Assembly (NCBI GenBank): GCA_034432375.1
Contig: DAOUCA010000025.1
Span: forward strand, 26,195-90,194
Direction of reading: 5' to 3'
DNA from: JAHBVH01 sp034432375
GTDB lineage: Bacteria > Chloroflexota > Anaerolineae > Caldilineales > Caldilineaceae
DNA length: 64,000 nt
Under the pieces are notes generated by a model that saw nothing but the letters and a program-made list of their open reading frames with translations, was not told the origin of the DNA and searched no databases. The position numbers and the translations under genes were made by a program. Below are positions 54,501 to 62,876 of this stretch, one piece after another; positions within the stretch are counted from its first letter, which is position 1; the number at the start of each line of letters is the position of its first letter.

Positions 54501-54749
54501 CTACCTTACGCAATGGGGTTAAAACCAAGACCATTCAAATAACGAGGAAGGAGCATTCTCTAATGCGGCTTGTCCTCGACTAGACGGCGTTAGAGAACGC
54601 CTACTCCACGTATTCATTCGTCTTATTTGAATGGTCTTAGGGTTAAAACCCCTTGCTAACAGTGAGAAGCCGCCTCAGCGGCTGGAAAGCACCTGCGGGT
54701 GCTTCTCGTTGTTAGGGCAGGGTTTTAACCCTGTTATAAGGTAGGGCAA
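54501..54749. repeat. Family A repeat copy, split by an insertion
   Basis: It reads as the reverse orientation of the 48959 array: TTACGCAATGGGGTTAAAACC, then an insertion, then GGGTTAAAACCCCTTGC, AAGCCGCCTCAGCGGCT and GGGTTTTAACCC. The uninterrupted form is deduced from the copies at 48959-49303. Confidence 0.75.
54527..54639. mobile_element. 113-bp REP-bearing element inserted in family A, with 11-bp direct flanks
   Basis: AAGACCATTCAAATAA (54527-54542) is exactly inverted at 54623-54638. GGGTTAAAACC flanks it on both sides (54516-54526 and 54640-54650), matching a single copy in undisturbed family A. Inside are GCATTCTCTAATGC (54553) and GGCGTTAGAGAACGCC (54586), the palindrome pair of the arrays at 61-64 kb. 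Confidence 0.75.
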
Positions 54750-54813
54750 CCGTATCAGGAACTCATGAGCCCTCGCTTGGCAATTGGTAGAGGAGATCAA
54801 CCTTATCGTATGA

Positions 54814-54930
54814 TATACTGTAACTATTCACCCCACCCCCGGCCCCTCCCCGACATCAAGGAGGGGAGCAGTAGCTCCTCCCCTGCTCGCGGGGGAGGTT
54901 GGGAGGGGGTGCCTGAATAGTTACCGTATA
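54814..54930. repeat. Palindromic element with 17-bp terminal repeats
   Basis: TATACTGTAACTATTCA (54814-54830) is inverted at 54914-54930 with one mismatch. Between are C-rich and G-rich strands that can pair (GGAGGGGAG / CTCCTCCCC). It ends 45 bp before the next gene and may carry its promoter. Confidence 0.65.
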
Positions 54931-54974
54931 CTTACGCTACGTGTTGAGATTACAGGAGAAAAGAGGTACGACTT

Positions 54975-55253
54975 ATGAGTGTTGCGACCATGGAACTTGC
55001 CCAATCGATGGGGATGACCGAACCAGAATTGATGCACCGTGCGCTAGCCACCTTTCTGCAGGAGCAACGCCGTACGATCATGCAGACTCGGTTGGAGCTT
55101 CTAGCGCGCTATGGCGTTGCAACTATAGCGGAATTGGAAACCAAAGTTACAGAGGGAGAGGTACCCGAACATCCGGCATGGGAAGATCTCATTGTTGTGG
55201 AAAACCTCGACGTCCGGCTGGAAGAGTTAAATGGCTATCGAAAGCACGATTAG
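54975..55253 (+). CDS. Small helical protein, possible antitoxin
   Basis: The protein is 92 aa. The frame opens with an ATG at 54975, 12 nt after AGGAGAAAAGAGG. The sequence is mostly helical and charged (MELAQSMGMTEPELMHRALA, FLQEQRRTIMQTRLELLARY) with an acidic C-terminal half (EDLIVVENLDVRLEELNG). Size, helix content and a 23-bp overlap with a following short frame resemble type II antitoxins, but no toxin is present and I do not recognise the family. It stands between a palindromic repeat and a minus-strand oxidoreductase. Confidence 0.55.
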   Translation: MSVATMELAQSMGMTEPELMHRALATFLQEQRRTIMQTRLELLARYGVATIAELETKVTEGEVPEHPAWEDLIVVENLDVRLEELNGYRKHD

Positions 55254-55329
55254 TAGTCAACCAACTGAGGCTACACGTGAATTTTGCCGGTTTGTGTTGG
55301 CAACGCTAAAGGATGAGGCGAAGCGGTGA
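55231..55329 (+). CDS. Short overlapping frame, possibly a truncated partner gene
   Basis: The frame is 32 codons starting with ATG at 55231 inside the preceding gene. It reads MAIESTISSQPTEATREF then CRFVLATLKDEAKR and stops at a hairpin (55325-55351). It may be the stump of a toxin gene or simply chance. There is no direct ribosome site beyond GGAAGAG 7 nt upstream. Confidence 0.25.
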   Translation: MAIESTISSQPTEATREFCRFVLATLKDEAKR

Positions 55330-55351
55330 GAATCTGCGGCAGATTCTCACC
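55325..55351. repeat. Tight palindrome between convergent genes
   Basis: GGTGAGAATCTGC is followed by one G and then its exact complement. It lies 23 bp from the LLM oxidoreductase stop and could fold as a stem in transcripts from either side. No T-run. Confidence 0.5.
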
Positions 55352-55373
55352 CCATACGTGAGTCAGACAGCTT

Positions 55374-56240
55374 TTAAGAGCCGACGCTCTCCTTAAATCT
55401 GCGGATCAACGCCAAATGTTCCGCCGGCGTCGTACAGCCGGCCCGCATCGTGTTCACCGCTAGATGCGTCGCGCCGGCGGCTTGCCACGCCTCAGCCTGT
55501 GCCACCCACGTCGCCGGCTCGCTCTGCCCCACGGTGATCCACGGGTCGATGCCAAAGGTGGCGGGGTCCCGCCCCTCTTCTACCAGATAGCCCCGGATCG
55601 TCGCGATCATCGGCTTGGCCTTCTCCAGCGGCGTGCTCGCCGGGAACCAGCCGTCGCCATACTTGGCCATGCGCCGGAAGACCGGGTCAGCATAGCCGCC
55701 AAACCAGAGCGGGATCGGGCGCTGCACCGGCATCGGGTTCAGCCCCGCATCAGAAACTTTGTGATATTGGCCGTCAAAGGTGACCAGCTCCTCGGTCCAC
55801 AACTTTTGCAAGAGCTGCACCTGCTCTTCCGAACGCTTGCCCCGGTTGCCAAATTCTTCATTCAACGCCTCATACTCGACCGCGTTCCAGCCGACGCCAA
55901 CGCCCAGCCGCAGCCGCCCGCCCGAAAGCACGTCAACCTGCGCCGCCTGTTTGGCGACCAACGCCGTCTGCCGTTGGGGCAGAATCAGGATGCCGGTCAC
56001 AAACTCAATCGTCTGGGTCAAGCCGGCCAGATAGCCAAAGAGCACAAAGGGTTCCTGAAAGGGATCGGTGTGGGTATACGGTCCGCTCCAGCCCCCCGGT
56101 CGATCTGGATTGGCCCCGAGCACATGGTCATAGACGAGAAAATAGTCATAGCCCAATCCCTCTGCGGTCTGGGCATAGTCGCGGATCAGGATCGGGTCCG
56201 AGGGGAATTCGATTTGTGGGAAAACAACGCCGAGTTTCAT
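55374..56240 (-). CDS. LLM class F420-dependent oxidoreductase
   Basis: The protein is 288 aa from the ATG at 56240, with AGGAG 9 nt upstream; the frame to 56297 is not needed. The luciferase-like TIM barrel shows VVFPQIEFPSDP, AEGLGYDYFLVYDHVLG, TGILILPQRQTALVAKQAAQVDVLSGGRLRLGVGVGWN, PIPLWFGGY and AKYGDGWFP. Length and motifs fit the F420-dependent (rather than FMN two-component) group common in Chloroflexota and Actinobacteria. It is likely an oxidoreductase in small-molecule turnover, perhaps together with the PhyH enzymes and binding lipoprotein nearby (inference). Confidence 0.88.
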   Translation of the reverse strand: MKLGVVFPQIEFPSDPILIRDYAQTAEGLGYDYFLVYDHVLGANPDRPGGWSGPYTHTDPFQEPFVLFGYLAGLTQTIEFVTGILILPQRQTALVAKQAAQVDVLSGGRLRLGVGVGWNAVEYEALNEEFGNRGKRSEEQVQLLQKLWTEELVTFDGQYHKVSDAGLNPMPVQRPIPLWFGGYADPVFRRMAKYGDGWFPASTPLEKAKPMIATIRGYLVEEGRDPATFGIDPWITVGQSEPATWVAQAEAWQAAGATHLAVNTMRAGCTTPAEHLALIRRFKESVGS

Positions 56241-56709
56241 GGGTTTGGTCTCCTGTGGGTTAAGCTTAGCCGTATAGTGGCTTTCGTTTCTAAACATCTA
56301 TCGTTCTATTGTACGGACATCGGTGGAAAGCACAACATCTTGGTCAGTAGGGGTTATCATTGCAACAGGGGCGGGCGCGTGGGGGACAGCGAATGGGGAA
56401 GGAACGATGGGTCATTCCGCACGGCAGTGCTTCGGCAATCACCATTGATAGTCATCACAGCGAAACGCAATGGTGGCCAATTACCCAGTGCGTTCATAAA
56501 ACCAATCCGCACACTTATGTTAAAAACGGATGGTCGTTGTGCTTGGGGCCGCCTATTTGGTAGGATGGGTACTGGTTTGGCGAGGGATAGGGAGGTAAGT
56601 CGGAGGGCTATTTCTGCAATCGGTGAGGCGAAGCACTGGGCAAAGTTGGTCGCGTTGCGAGCTGGTAAATGACGTCGAATTACTTTCCAACAGACTGGCT
56701 CGATTGCTG
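56241..56709. other. 469-bp gap with no recognised feature
   Basis: It lies between the LLM oxidoreductase start and the BrxL-like stop, both on the minus strand. Open frames on both strands exist but lack ribosome sites and domain-like sequence. It should hold the LLM promoter; no clear -35/-10 pair was found by eye. Confidence 0.4.
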
Positions 56710-58797
56710 TTATGCCGCGCGAAAAATATCCACCTTTGTCTCCAGACAGCGACGCAACGACAAATCGTTTGCCCCAATACCAAACCAGCTGTCGGGCTTT
56801 TGATAAAAATCCAACCCGCGACCAATTTTGATGACCCACCCATTATCGATCCGAATCTCTCGATCATGCAGATTGGGGTTGAGTTCCACTTCCAGCACGA
56901 TATCCAATTCCAACAGGCTCTGCTCCAATTCCGCAAGTTTGTTCTGGAACTCCATCATTTGTAGGTTGTCATCATAGCTTGTGATCAGATGGATCTGTTT
57001 AACCGTCGGTTGTTTGACTACCGCTTCACAGAAACGGACGAAATTCTGGATTTGATGGGGCATTCGTACATAGGGATCTTCGATAGTGACTTTCTTGGCA
57101 CCCGCAAGATAGGGGGCCATGATCGAGTCATAACTGTGGCCTGTCTCGCCATAAAGAATCGTAAAATGCTGTTCCTGTGGCGTGGTTTGTCTCATTGGTG
57201 CAGACGGCACAGCAACGGCAGGCTCAGCGAGCTTAGGATGCACAACTTGTTCGGGCGGCGCGTTTGTAATACTTGTTGTAACATTCGGGGCGTCGGAAGC
57301 AGGATGTCGATCCAAAGTCTTACGCAGCGGATCAACCGTGGCCTGTGCACCTCTGGATTCGGGACAGTAAACGATGATCTCTTGACCATTGGCTGCGATG
57401 TAAGAAAGATCGATCTTGGCAAACTCATCGTCGGGCTTGCGCTTATTCATCTGCTCTTTGATACGCCGGCGACACTCAATCGCATAGGCGACATACTCTT
57501 CAAGCTCGGCATCGCTGGCCGCACCATCTGGATGTAAGATCTTGAGAAAGGCACCGATGGTTTTTTTGATGCCGCGCTCATCACGCCCCTCGACAGCGCG
57601 GCCAAGGCGTACGCGCTGGTTGACCTCTTCGTAGCGGTTGCTATGGGCAAACTGGTAGTGAAAGGCTTCGGCCAGATAATCGGTGATGAAGCCATACTTC
57701 ATCGTCAAATACTCACTGCTGTTCTTGACCATTTCCCAACCGGGCAGGTAACAGGCAAAGCGATCCATGATGGCCAGATCAAACTCTTTGGGCAACGGCA
57801 AGAAAAGATCATGCTCCGTAGAATTGACCAACTGGTCAATCGATTGGTCAATGTTACCAACGAAGGCCATGCTGGCATCGGCGATCACTTCGACCCCGCG
57901 CGAAAAGCGCCCATTGGCCATGTAATCTTTCATGATCTGCACGGCATCGGGATCTTTAATCGTAATGCCAGCGACCTCATCAAAGGCGACGGTATCCCAG
58001 AAGCCAATCAGCCCGATGCGATGGCGCGCATTGTTGTAAAAGAGAGTGGCTTTGGTCGCCTGTCCACCGCTGACTAAGGTAGAATAGGGCGAAAATTCGC
58101 TGTAGAAATAGGATTTGCCGGTGCCGCGCGGTCCCAACTCAATAAAGTTAAAGTTGGGTTCGGCCAGCGGCGCAAGGCGGGCGATAAAATGGAATTTTAC
58201 CCGTTGCGTCAATTTGGTTGGCTCTAGCCCGACTGAACGCAGAACCGCATCCAGCCACTCATCGCGGGTGAAGGCTTTGCGGCCCTCTGCATAAGCTTCA
58301 AAGTCAAAACGGCTCAGTTGGATCGGACGCAGATCTTCAATATAGAAGGCATAATCCTCATCATCGATCTCGTTGTAGGCCAAGGTGACCTCGGCCCAAA
58401 TACCCCCTTCCAGTAGCCGTTCGTTGTCGCGGTAGAAGCGCTCGGCAATAGCAATCCGTTGCGATGCAAAATTTTCCAACGCGGCCCAATGCTTGCGCTC
58501 CTTCTCCACATAGCGGACATGAACCTTATCGATAAAGCGATGTTTACCCTTGGTCGCCACTTTGGATTGGGCAGCATTGGCCTCGTCCGGGCGGACATAA
58601 TTATCTTGGAGGGTGGCCAAAACCGCTTCCAGACCAGCTTGGATCTCCGCTGGATCATCACTGGCACAGTAACGGGCTAGTAAAAATTCCAAAACAAAGG
58701 TGGGCACGTTGGTGCCTTTTTTAATGCGGTGCAAGAGATCTTTGCGCACAACTTTGCCGTCAAAGATCTCTAAGAGTTTGCTATCGAGTGGGTCCAT
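56710..58797 (-). CDS. brxL-like: BrxL-like AAA+ ATPase with C-terminal MITD1-type (PLD-like) domain
   Basis: The protein is 695 aa, starting 2 nt after the pglZ stop (TAA-AC-ATG), so translationally coupled. Residues 1-200 match the BrxL N-terminal part (WAEVTLAYNEIDDEDYAFYIEDLRPIQLS). The AAA+ core has Walker A GPRGTGKS (222-229), Walker B-like DTVAFDEVAG (268-277), a VGNIDQSID sensor-region motif and FDLAIMDRFACYLPGWEM. Instead of the Lon-like protease end of classical BrxL, a Pro-rich linker (about 500-540) leads to residues 544-695. These read closely like the C-terminal domain of eukaryotic MITD1: VTIEDPYVRMPHQIQNFVRF, VKQIHLITSYDD, NLHDREIRIDNGWVIKIGRG and LETKVDIFR. BrxL proteins are DNA-binding ATPases of the BREX phage-defence system. 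The swapped end suggests a different effector or localisation function (inference). Confidence 0.88.
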   Translation of the reverse strand: MDPLDSKLLEIFDGKVVRKDLLHRIKKGTNVPTFVLEFLLARYCASDDPAEIQAGLEAVLATLQDNYVRPDEANAAQSKVATKGKHRFIDKVHVRYVEKERKHWAALENFASQRIAIAERFYRDNERLLEGGIWAEVTLAYNEIDDEDYAFYIEDLRPIQLSRFDFEAYAEGRKAFTRDEWLDAVLRSVGLEPTKLTQRVKFHFIARLAPLAEPNFNFIELGPRGTGKSYFYSEFSPYSTLVSGGQATKATLFYNNARHRIGLIGFWDTVAFDEVAGITIKDPDAVQIMKDYMANGRFSRGVEVIADASMAFVGNIDQSIDQLVNSTEHDLFLPLPKEFDLAIMDRFACYLPGWEMVKNSSEYLTMKYGFITDYLAEAFHYQFAHSNRYEEVNQRVRLGRAVEGRDERGIKKTIGAFLKILHPDGAASDAELEEYVAYAIECRRRIKEQMNKRKPDDEFAKIDLSYIAANGQEIIVYCPESRGAQATVDPLRKTLDRHPASDAPNVTTSITNAPPEQVVHPKLAEPAVAVPSAPMRQTTPQEQHFTILYGETGHSYDSIMAPYLAGAKKVTIEDPYVRMPHQIQNFVRFCEAVVKQPTVKQIHLITSYDDNLQMMEFQNKLAELEQSLLELDIVLEVELNPNLHDREIRIDNGWVIKIGRGLDFYQKPDSWFGIGANDLSLRRCLETKVDIFRAA

Positions 58798-58799
58798 GT

Positions 58800-61337
58800 T
58801 TATACCGTGTAATCGGTCTCCAAGTCGAGTTTATGATAGGTCTTGAGGGTGGTGGGGTCTAACGCCTTGATCGTGAATTTGCCCTCAAACTCTAGATCCA
58901 TTTTCAGGGTCACCCCAACGGTGGTGCCTGGATAAAGGGAGAGCAGCCGCGTCGCCGGGTTGACATGTTCACCGGGTTTAGCCTCACCGACAACGTGGCC
59001 TTGTTTGTCGTGGGCTTCCAACAGCAGATCAATGGCGGCATCCTGCGAAAAGAGATCGCCGGGTCCAATCGCCAGTTCAATGATAGGGAGCCGGGTGGTA
59101 ATGCGCTTGGCCCCCCGTTTGTAGGCGAGGGTCACTGTTGGCTGTCTGCTGGTTGCACTCTCTGCCGCCGTCGCGAGGCGAATGGCAATCACCGGCACGA
59201 CGGCTTCCTGTAACGAGGCCCCGCCATGAAAATAGGTAATGCCCCCCTGGTAGGCAATCAAGGCACGGGGGCAGCCCGCTTCGCTGAAATCGCCCCGAAT
59301 GCCCAATTGGGCTGCCGGCAGAAGCAGATTGGCGGCATCGGTTGTCCCCGCCCCGAGCACGAAGCGATCGTGGAGCGTGACCCAGTTACCGGCCGGTTTG
59401 GTACATTTGTCCCCGGCTTCCACGGCGGTGTTGAGGTAGAAACCGTGATCGGTGGCAATGATGGCATCGTGAAAACCGAGGCCGCGCAACTTGTGCAGCG
59501 CGCTGCGGATCTGCTGAAAGGTACGGCTAATCAGGCTGGGCGCGGCTTCCGGGTTGCTCTCGAAGTGGCTGTCCATCTCATTGCTGCGGATCACCAACAG
59601 TTCGACCGTTTCCGGCAGTGCGCTTTTGCCCCGGACAAAATCATGTAACTTGATTTCGTCAAAGCGTTGGCCATAACGCTTGCGCAGCACCTCCATCCGT
59701 TGCGCAACGTTCGCTAACGGCTGATCGCCGAGCATAGGCAAGAGATTATTTTCTTTGCGCTGCAACGTGAGCCCCTGGCCGGCCCCCGGCAGCAGACTGG
59801 CCATACCCACCGCGGTAATCGTGGGCAGTTGGGCAAAGGCGGCCTGGAGCTCAACTTGCCCTTCGCTGTGCAGTTGCTGTTGCAGTGCCACCCCCAGTTC
59901 ATAACGCAGGGCATCTACCAGCAAGAGCGCCACGCGCCGGCCACTCTCTTGGAGTTTGGGCGCAACGACTTTGTCAAAGAGATCGGCATTGGCCAAGCGG
60001 CCCGTCGGGGGCCAGCCGGCTTTCTCCAAGTGACGCATAAAAAGCTCGTGGACCCGGTCGGTTAGCCGCCGATAGACGCGGCGGGCCTGCTGCTTTACCT
60101 TGGCAATCTGCTCCTCGCTCTCACCATAGTGGTCGGCGGCGGCTTGTTCAAATTCCCGCTGTAGCCGGTCAACTTCGCGCAGGCTACTGACGTAAAAGTC
60201 GAGCAGGCTATCCTGGCTGCGGCTGTAGTCGGGCAACTGGCGGTCCGCATCTTCACAGCTTTGCACCAAGAGCGTAGCTGTACGCAGCAACTGCCATTGA
60301 CTGCGGCTTTCCCCGCGGCCACTCCAGACCGACTTTTCGCGACCGTTGAGGATCTGACGCACTTTGTCCACATTATCGCGCTGGAACGCGTCAACGGCCT
60401 GGGCAAAGACCGTCCGTTCTTCAAAGGGGAAGGTCTCGCGTTTACCTAGCTCGGCCAGACCCGCACAGGCCACCGGCAGATTTAATTCCTCTTTCCCCTC
60501 TAGCCGCTCGGCCCGTTCAATGTAGAGCGGTTGGGTGCGCTGATCATTGCGCAGCAGGTCGCACAGATATTCGACCAGCGGCTGGGCTTCCGGTTGGGCA
60601 TGGGGGATGGTGGTTAGCAGATCGGGCAGCGTCCCTGGCGGCAGATCAAAGACAAATTCGCTAAAGAGCAGAAAGCGCCACAACTCATCCGCGATGGTAC
60701 TCCAACTCTTGCCACGGGTCAGCAGCTTCAAGCCCAGCGCACTGGTAAAGAGCGTTTTGGCTTCGGTTACCCAACTGCCGCTGGTATCGGCTTGGAGCGC
60801 TGCTTTCTGCTGGTCAGCAGGGGCGAGCAGGGCAAAAAGAATCTCGCGCGCCGACTCGACCTGGAGCAGCGCTTGCAGCACCGGCCACCCAACGCCCCCG
60901 CCCACAGCATCAATGACGGCAAAGCTGGGATTGGGGTTTTCGGCAAAGATGCGCCGCAGATCGGTTGTGTAATCGGGTTTCGCCATGAGGCAGAGGGGCA
61001 GATATTCATCGCTGTCCTGGTTGGGATTCGGGAAGATGGCCCCGCATTCACCATAAATCGCGAAGGGGTCAACTTGTTTCTCTTCATCGGTCAGCGGGGC
61101 CTTGGCCGGTACATAGACCAACAACTGATTGCCCTGCCCCAACTGTTGCAGGGCGATGAGCGCCGCTTCCCGGCTTTCGATGCTGCTTTCGCTGGCGTCA
61201 ACGACAATACGGTCAGTGTTGGCCAGTTCCAGACAGAGATCGTGATAGCGATGATTGGGATCGTAGATGACGAGCACATCATTGTGTTGTAACCGTGGCA
61301 GTAAGATTTCGGTTTGAATAAACGTTTTAATCGACAT
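58800..61337 (-). CDS. pglZ: PglZ-type alkaline-phosphatase-fold protein (BREX-like)
   Basis: The protein is 845 aa from the ATG at 61337, with TTGAGGA 8 nt upstream. The N-terminal half is helical with an opening IYDPNHRYHDLCLEL typical of BREX PglZ. The PglZ catalytic domain follows (about 465-720): VALLLVDALRYELG with metal-ligand Asp475, the nucleophile region TITAVGMASLLPG, VIRSNEMDSH, AIIATDHGF with Asp630/His631, HDRFVLGAG, and YFHGGASLQEAVVP with His704. All metal-site motifs are present, so phosphatase/nuclease chemistry should be possible. It is the first gene of a two-gene operon with the BrxL-like ATPase. No pglX, brxC, brxA or brxB lies within the window on either side. Confidence 0.92.
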   Translation of the reverse strand: MSIKTFIQTEILLPRLQHNDVLVIYDPNHRYHDLCLELANTDRIVVDASESSIESREAALIALQQLGQGNQLLVYVPAKAPLTDEEKQVDPFAIYGECGAIFPNPNQDSDEYLPLCLMAKPDYTTDLRRIFAENPNPSFAVIDAVGGGVGWPVLQALLQVESAREILFALLAPADQQKAALQADTSGSWVTEAKTLFTSALGLKLLTRGKSWSTIADELWRFLLFSEFVFDLPPGTLPDLLTTIPHAQPEAQPLVEYLCDLLRNDQRTQPLYIERAERLEGKEELNLPVACAGLAELGKRETFPFEERTVFAQAVDAFQRDNVDKVRQILNGREKSVWSGRGESRSQWQLLRTATLLVQSCEDADRQLPDYSRSQDSLLDFYVSSLREVDRLQREFEQAAADHYGESEEQIAKVKQQARRVYRRLTDRVHELFMRHLEKAGWPPTGRLANADLFDKVVAPKLQESGRRVALLLVDALRYELGVALQQQLHSEGQVELQAAFAQLPTITAVGMASLLPGAGQGLTLQRKENNLLPMLGDQPLANVAQRMEVLRKRYGQRFDEIKLHDFVRGKSALPETVELLVIRSNEMDSHFESNPEAAPSLISRTFQQIRSALHKLRGLGFHDAIIATDHGFYLNTAVEAGDKCTKPAGNWVTLHDRFVLGAGTTDAANLLLPAAQLGIRGDFSEAGCPRALIAYQGGITYFHGGASLQEAVVPVIAIRLATAAESATSRQPTVTLAYKRGAKRITTRLPIIELAIGPGDLFSQDAAIDLLLEAHDKQGHVVGEAKPGEHVNPATRLLSLYPGTTVGVTLKMDLEFEGKFTIKALDPTTLKTYHKLDLETDYTV

Positions 61338-61398
61338 CAAATGATTCCTCAATTATCAGGGGCGCTACATCATCCACGCTCTATCGCCACTGCGGATT

Positions 61399-62112
61399 GC
61401 GCATTCTCTAATGCGCAACTTGTTGGTATAGCGTCCGGCGTTAGAGAACGCCTCCTCCACGGGTATGGTTCCCACGACCCATCGCCGCCGCGGATTGCGC
61501 ATTCTCTCATGCGCAACTTGTTGGTACAGCGTCCGGCGTTAGAGAACGCCTCCTCCACGGTGGCGGGCTTCTACATTCCCATCGTCACTGCGGATTGCGC
61601 ATTCTCTAATGCGCAACTTGTTGGTACAGCCTCCGGCGTTAGAGAACGCCTCTTCCACGGATATGGGCTTCTACATTCCCGTCGCCGCCGCGGATTGCGC
61701 ATTCTCTAATGCGCAACTTGTTGGTATATCGTCCGGCGTTAGAGAACGCCTCCTCCACGGTGGCGGGCTTTTACATTCTCATCGCCGCCGTGGATTGCGC
61801 ATTCTCTAATGCGCAGCTTGTTGGTATATCGTCCAGCGTTAGAGAACGCCTCCTCCTCGGGTATGGTTCTCACGACCCGTCGCCGCCGCGGATTGCGCAT
61901 TCTCTAATGCGCAACTTGTTGGTACAGCGTCCGGCGTTAGAGAACGCCTCCTCCACGGTGGCGGGCTTTTACAGCCTCATCGCCGCCGTGGATTGCGCAT
62001 TCTCTAATGCGCAGCTTGTTGGTACAGCCTCCGGCGTTAGAGAACGCCTCCTCCACGGTGGCGGGCTTTTACATTCTCATCGCCACCGTGGATTGCGCAT
62101 TCTCTCATGCGC
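61399..62112. repeat. REPIN-like array: 8 + 7 alternating palindromes, 98-100 bp period
   Basis: GCGCATTCTCTAATGCGC or a close variant starts at 61399, 61497, 61597, 61697, 61797, 61895, 61995 and 62095. Between each pair lies GGCGTTAGAGAACGCC or a one-base variant. Stem pairs enclose CTCT in one and AGAG in the other, so they are the same REP in opposite orientation. The array begins 3 bp after the RAYT stop and ends about 60 bp before the pglZ start. Confidence 0.9.
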
Positions 62113-62115
62113 AGC

Positions 62116-62658
62116 TTACTGTGTCCACCCCATGTCAATCTCAATCAACGTGTTATCTTGGGCCACGTAATTTCGATAGCTCGAATAAGGATAGTCGCCG
62201 GCGTCTTTGACCAAATCGGCCCGCACTGGATTGCGATGGATATAGTTCAGCTTCTGCCGCAAAAAACGCTCAGTAAAGATATTCTTGTCCCAGTAGCTAT
62301 CCTGCCACACCTTGTGCTCCCCGCGATTCGTCTCATCCCCCGCGGCCTCGAAAGCCTGCACCCACTCCTCACGCCCTTCGACTTTCGCCTGACGTACGAT
62401 CCGCCCAGACGTAAAGCGCTTGTAGTCGCGCATAAACTCATCCAACTTCGACTCGCCAATCGGGAAGAGCAACAAATGCAGATGATCCGGCATGATGACA
62501 TAGCCCAGCAACTTGCACTGATGCTGAAAACGGTAGTAGTTCAAGCTATCGATCAACGGAATGATAAACGATGGCCGCGTGAAAACCGGTAACCGCTGAT
62601 AGACATTGGTCGTCACGTAGTAAATATGACCTTCTGGTTGATAATGTTGAAGTGGCAT
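62116..62658 (-). CDS. REP-associated tyrosine transposase (RAYT, IS200-like Y1)
   Basis: The protein is 180 aa, the normal size. It opens with a RAYT-type HIYYVTTNVYQRLPVF. The HUH metal motif is YVIMPDHLHLLLFP (His-Leu-His) near residue 57. The catalytic Tyr lies in LRQKLNYIHRNPVRADLV, a RAYT hallmark, followed by YPYSSYRNY. Such enzymes nick single-stranded REP palindromes and can mobilise them. It lies directly between REP arrays on both sides and uses the same strand as pglZ-brxL. Confidence 0.95.
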   Translation of the reverse strand: MPLQHYQPEGHIYYVTTNVYQRLPVFTRPSFIIPLIDSLNYYRFQHQCKLLGYVIMPDHLHLLLFPIGESKLDEFMRDYKRFTSGRIVRQAKVEGREEWVQAFEAAGDETNRGEHKVWQDSYWDKNIFTERFLRQKLNYIHRNPVRADLVKDAGDYPYSSYRNYVAQDNTLIEIDMGWTQ

Positions 62659-62741
62659 TGTCCCAAATCCTCAGATGACATGCTGCTTTGATAACTCAGC
62701 TTGCTTGCACATTATGTGAACGAACCCACAACTGCGGAGCA

Positions 62742-62845
62742 GGCATTCTCTAATGCCACTCCAGACAAATAAATGTACGTCAATCGCGGAGGAGGCGTTC
62801 TCTAACGCCGGTTGTATCGGACTGGTACCGCATTAGAGAATGCGG
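62742..62845. repeat. Three REP palindromes upstream of the RAYT gene
   Basis: GGCATTCTCTAATGCC (62742), GGCGTTCTCTAACGCC (62794) and CCGCATTAGAGAATGCGG (62828). The spacing differs from the other arrays. It occupies the gap between RAYT and the zinc-finger gene. Confidence 0.85.
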
Positions 62846-62876
62846 CCTCCGCGTATGCTTATTTCCTTAGAATGGC

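Noticed and set aside
56710..61337. Complete BREX type 1 system
   Set aside because: Only pglZ and a brxL-like gene are present; no methylase (PglX), BrxC, BrxA or BrxB within the window.
61314..62170. Overlapping plus-strand frames of 66-153 codons in the REP array
   Set aside because: They repeat the same short peptide (MRNLLVQ, ALENASST) because the array period is near a multiple of three. They are repeat translations, not genes.
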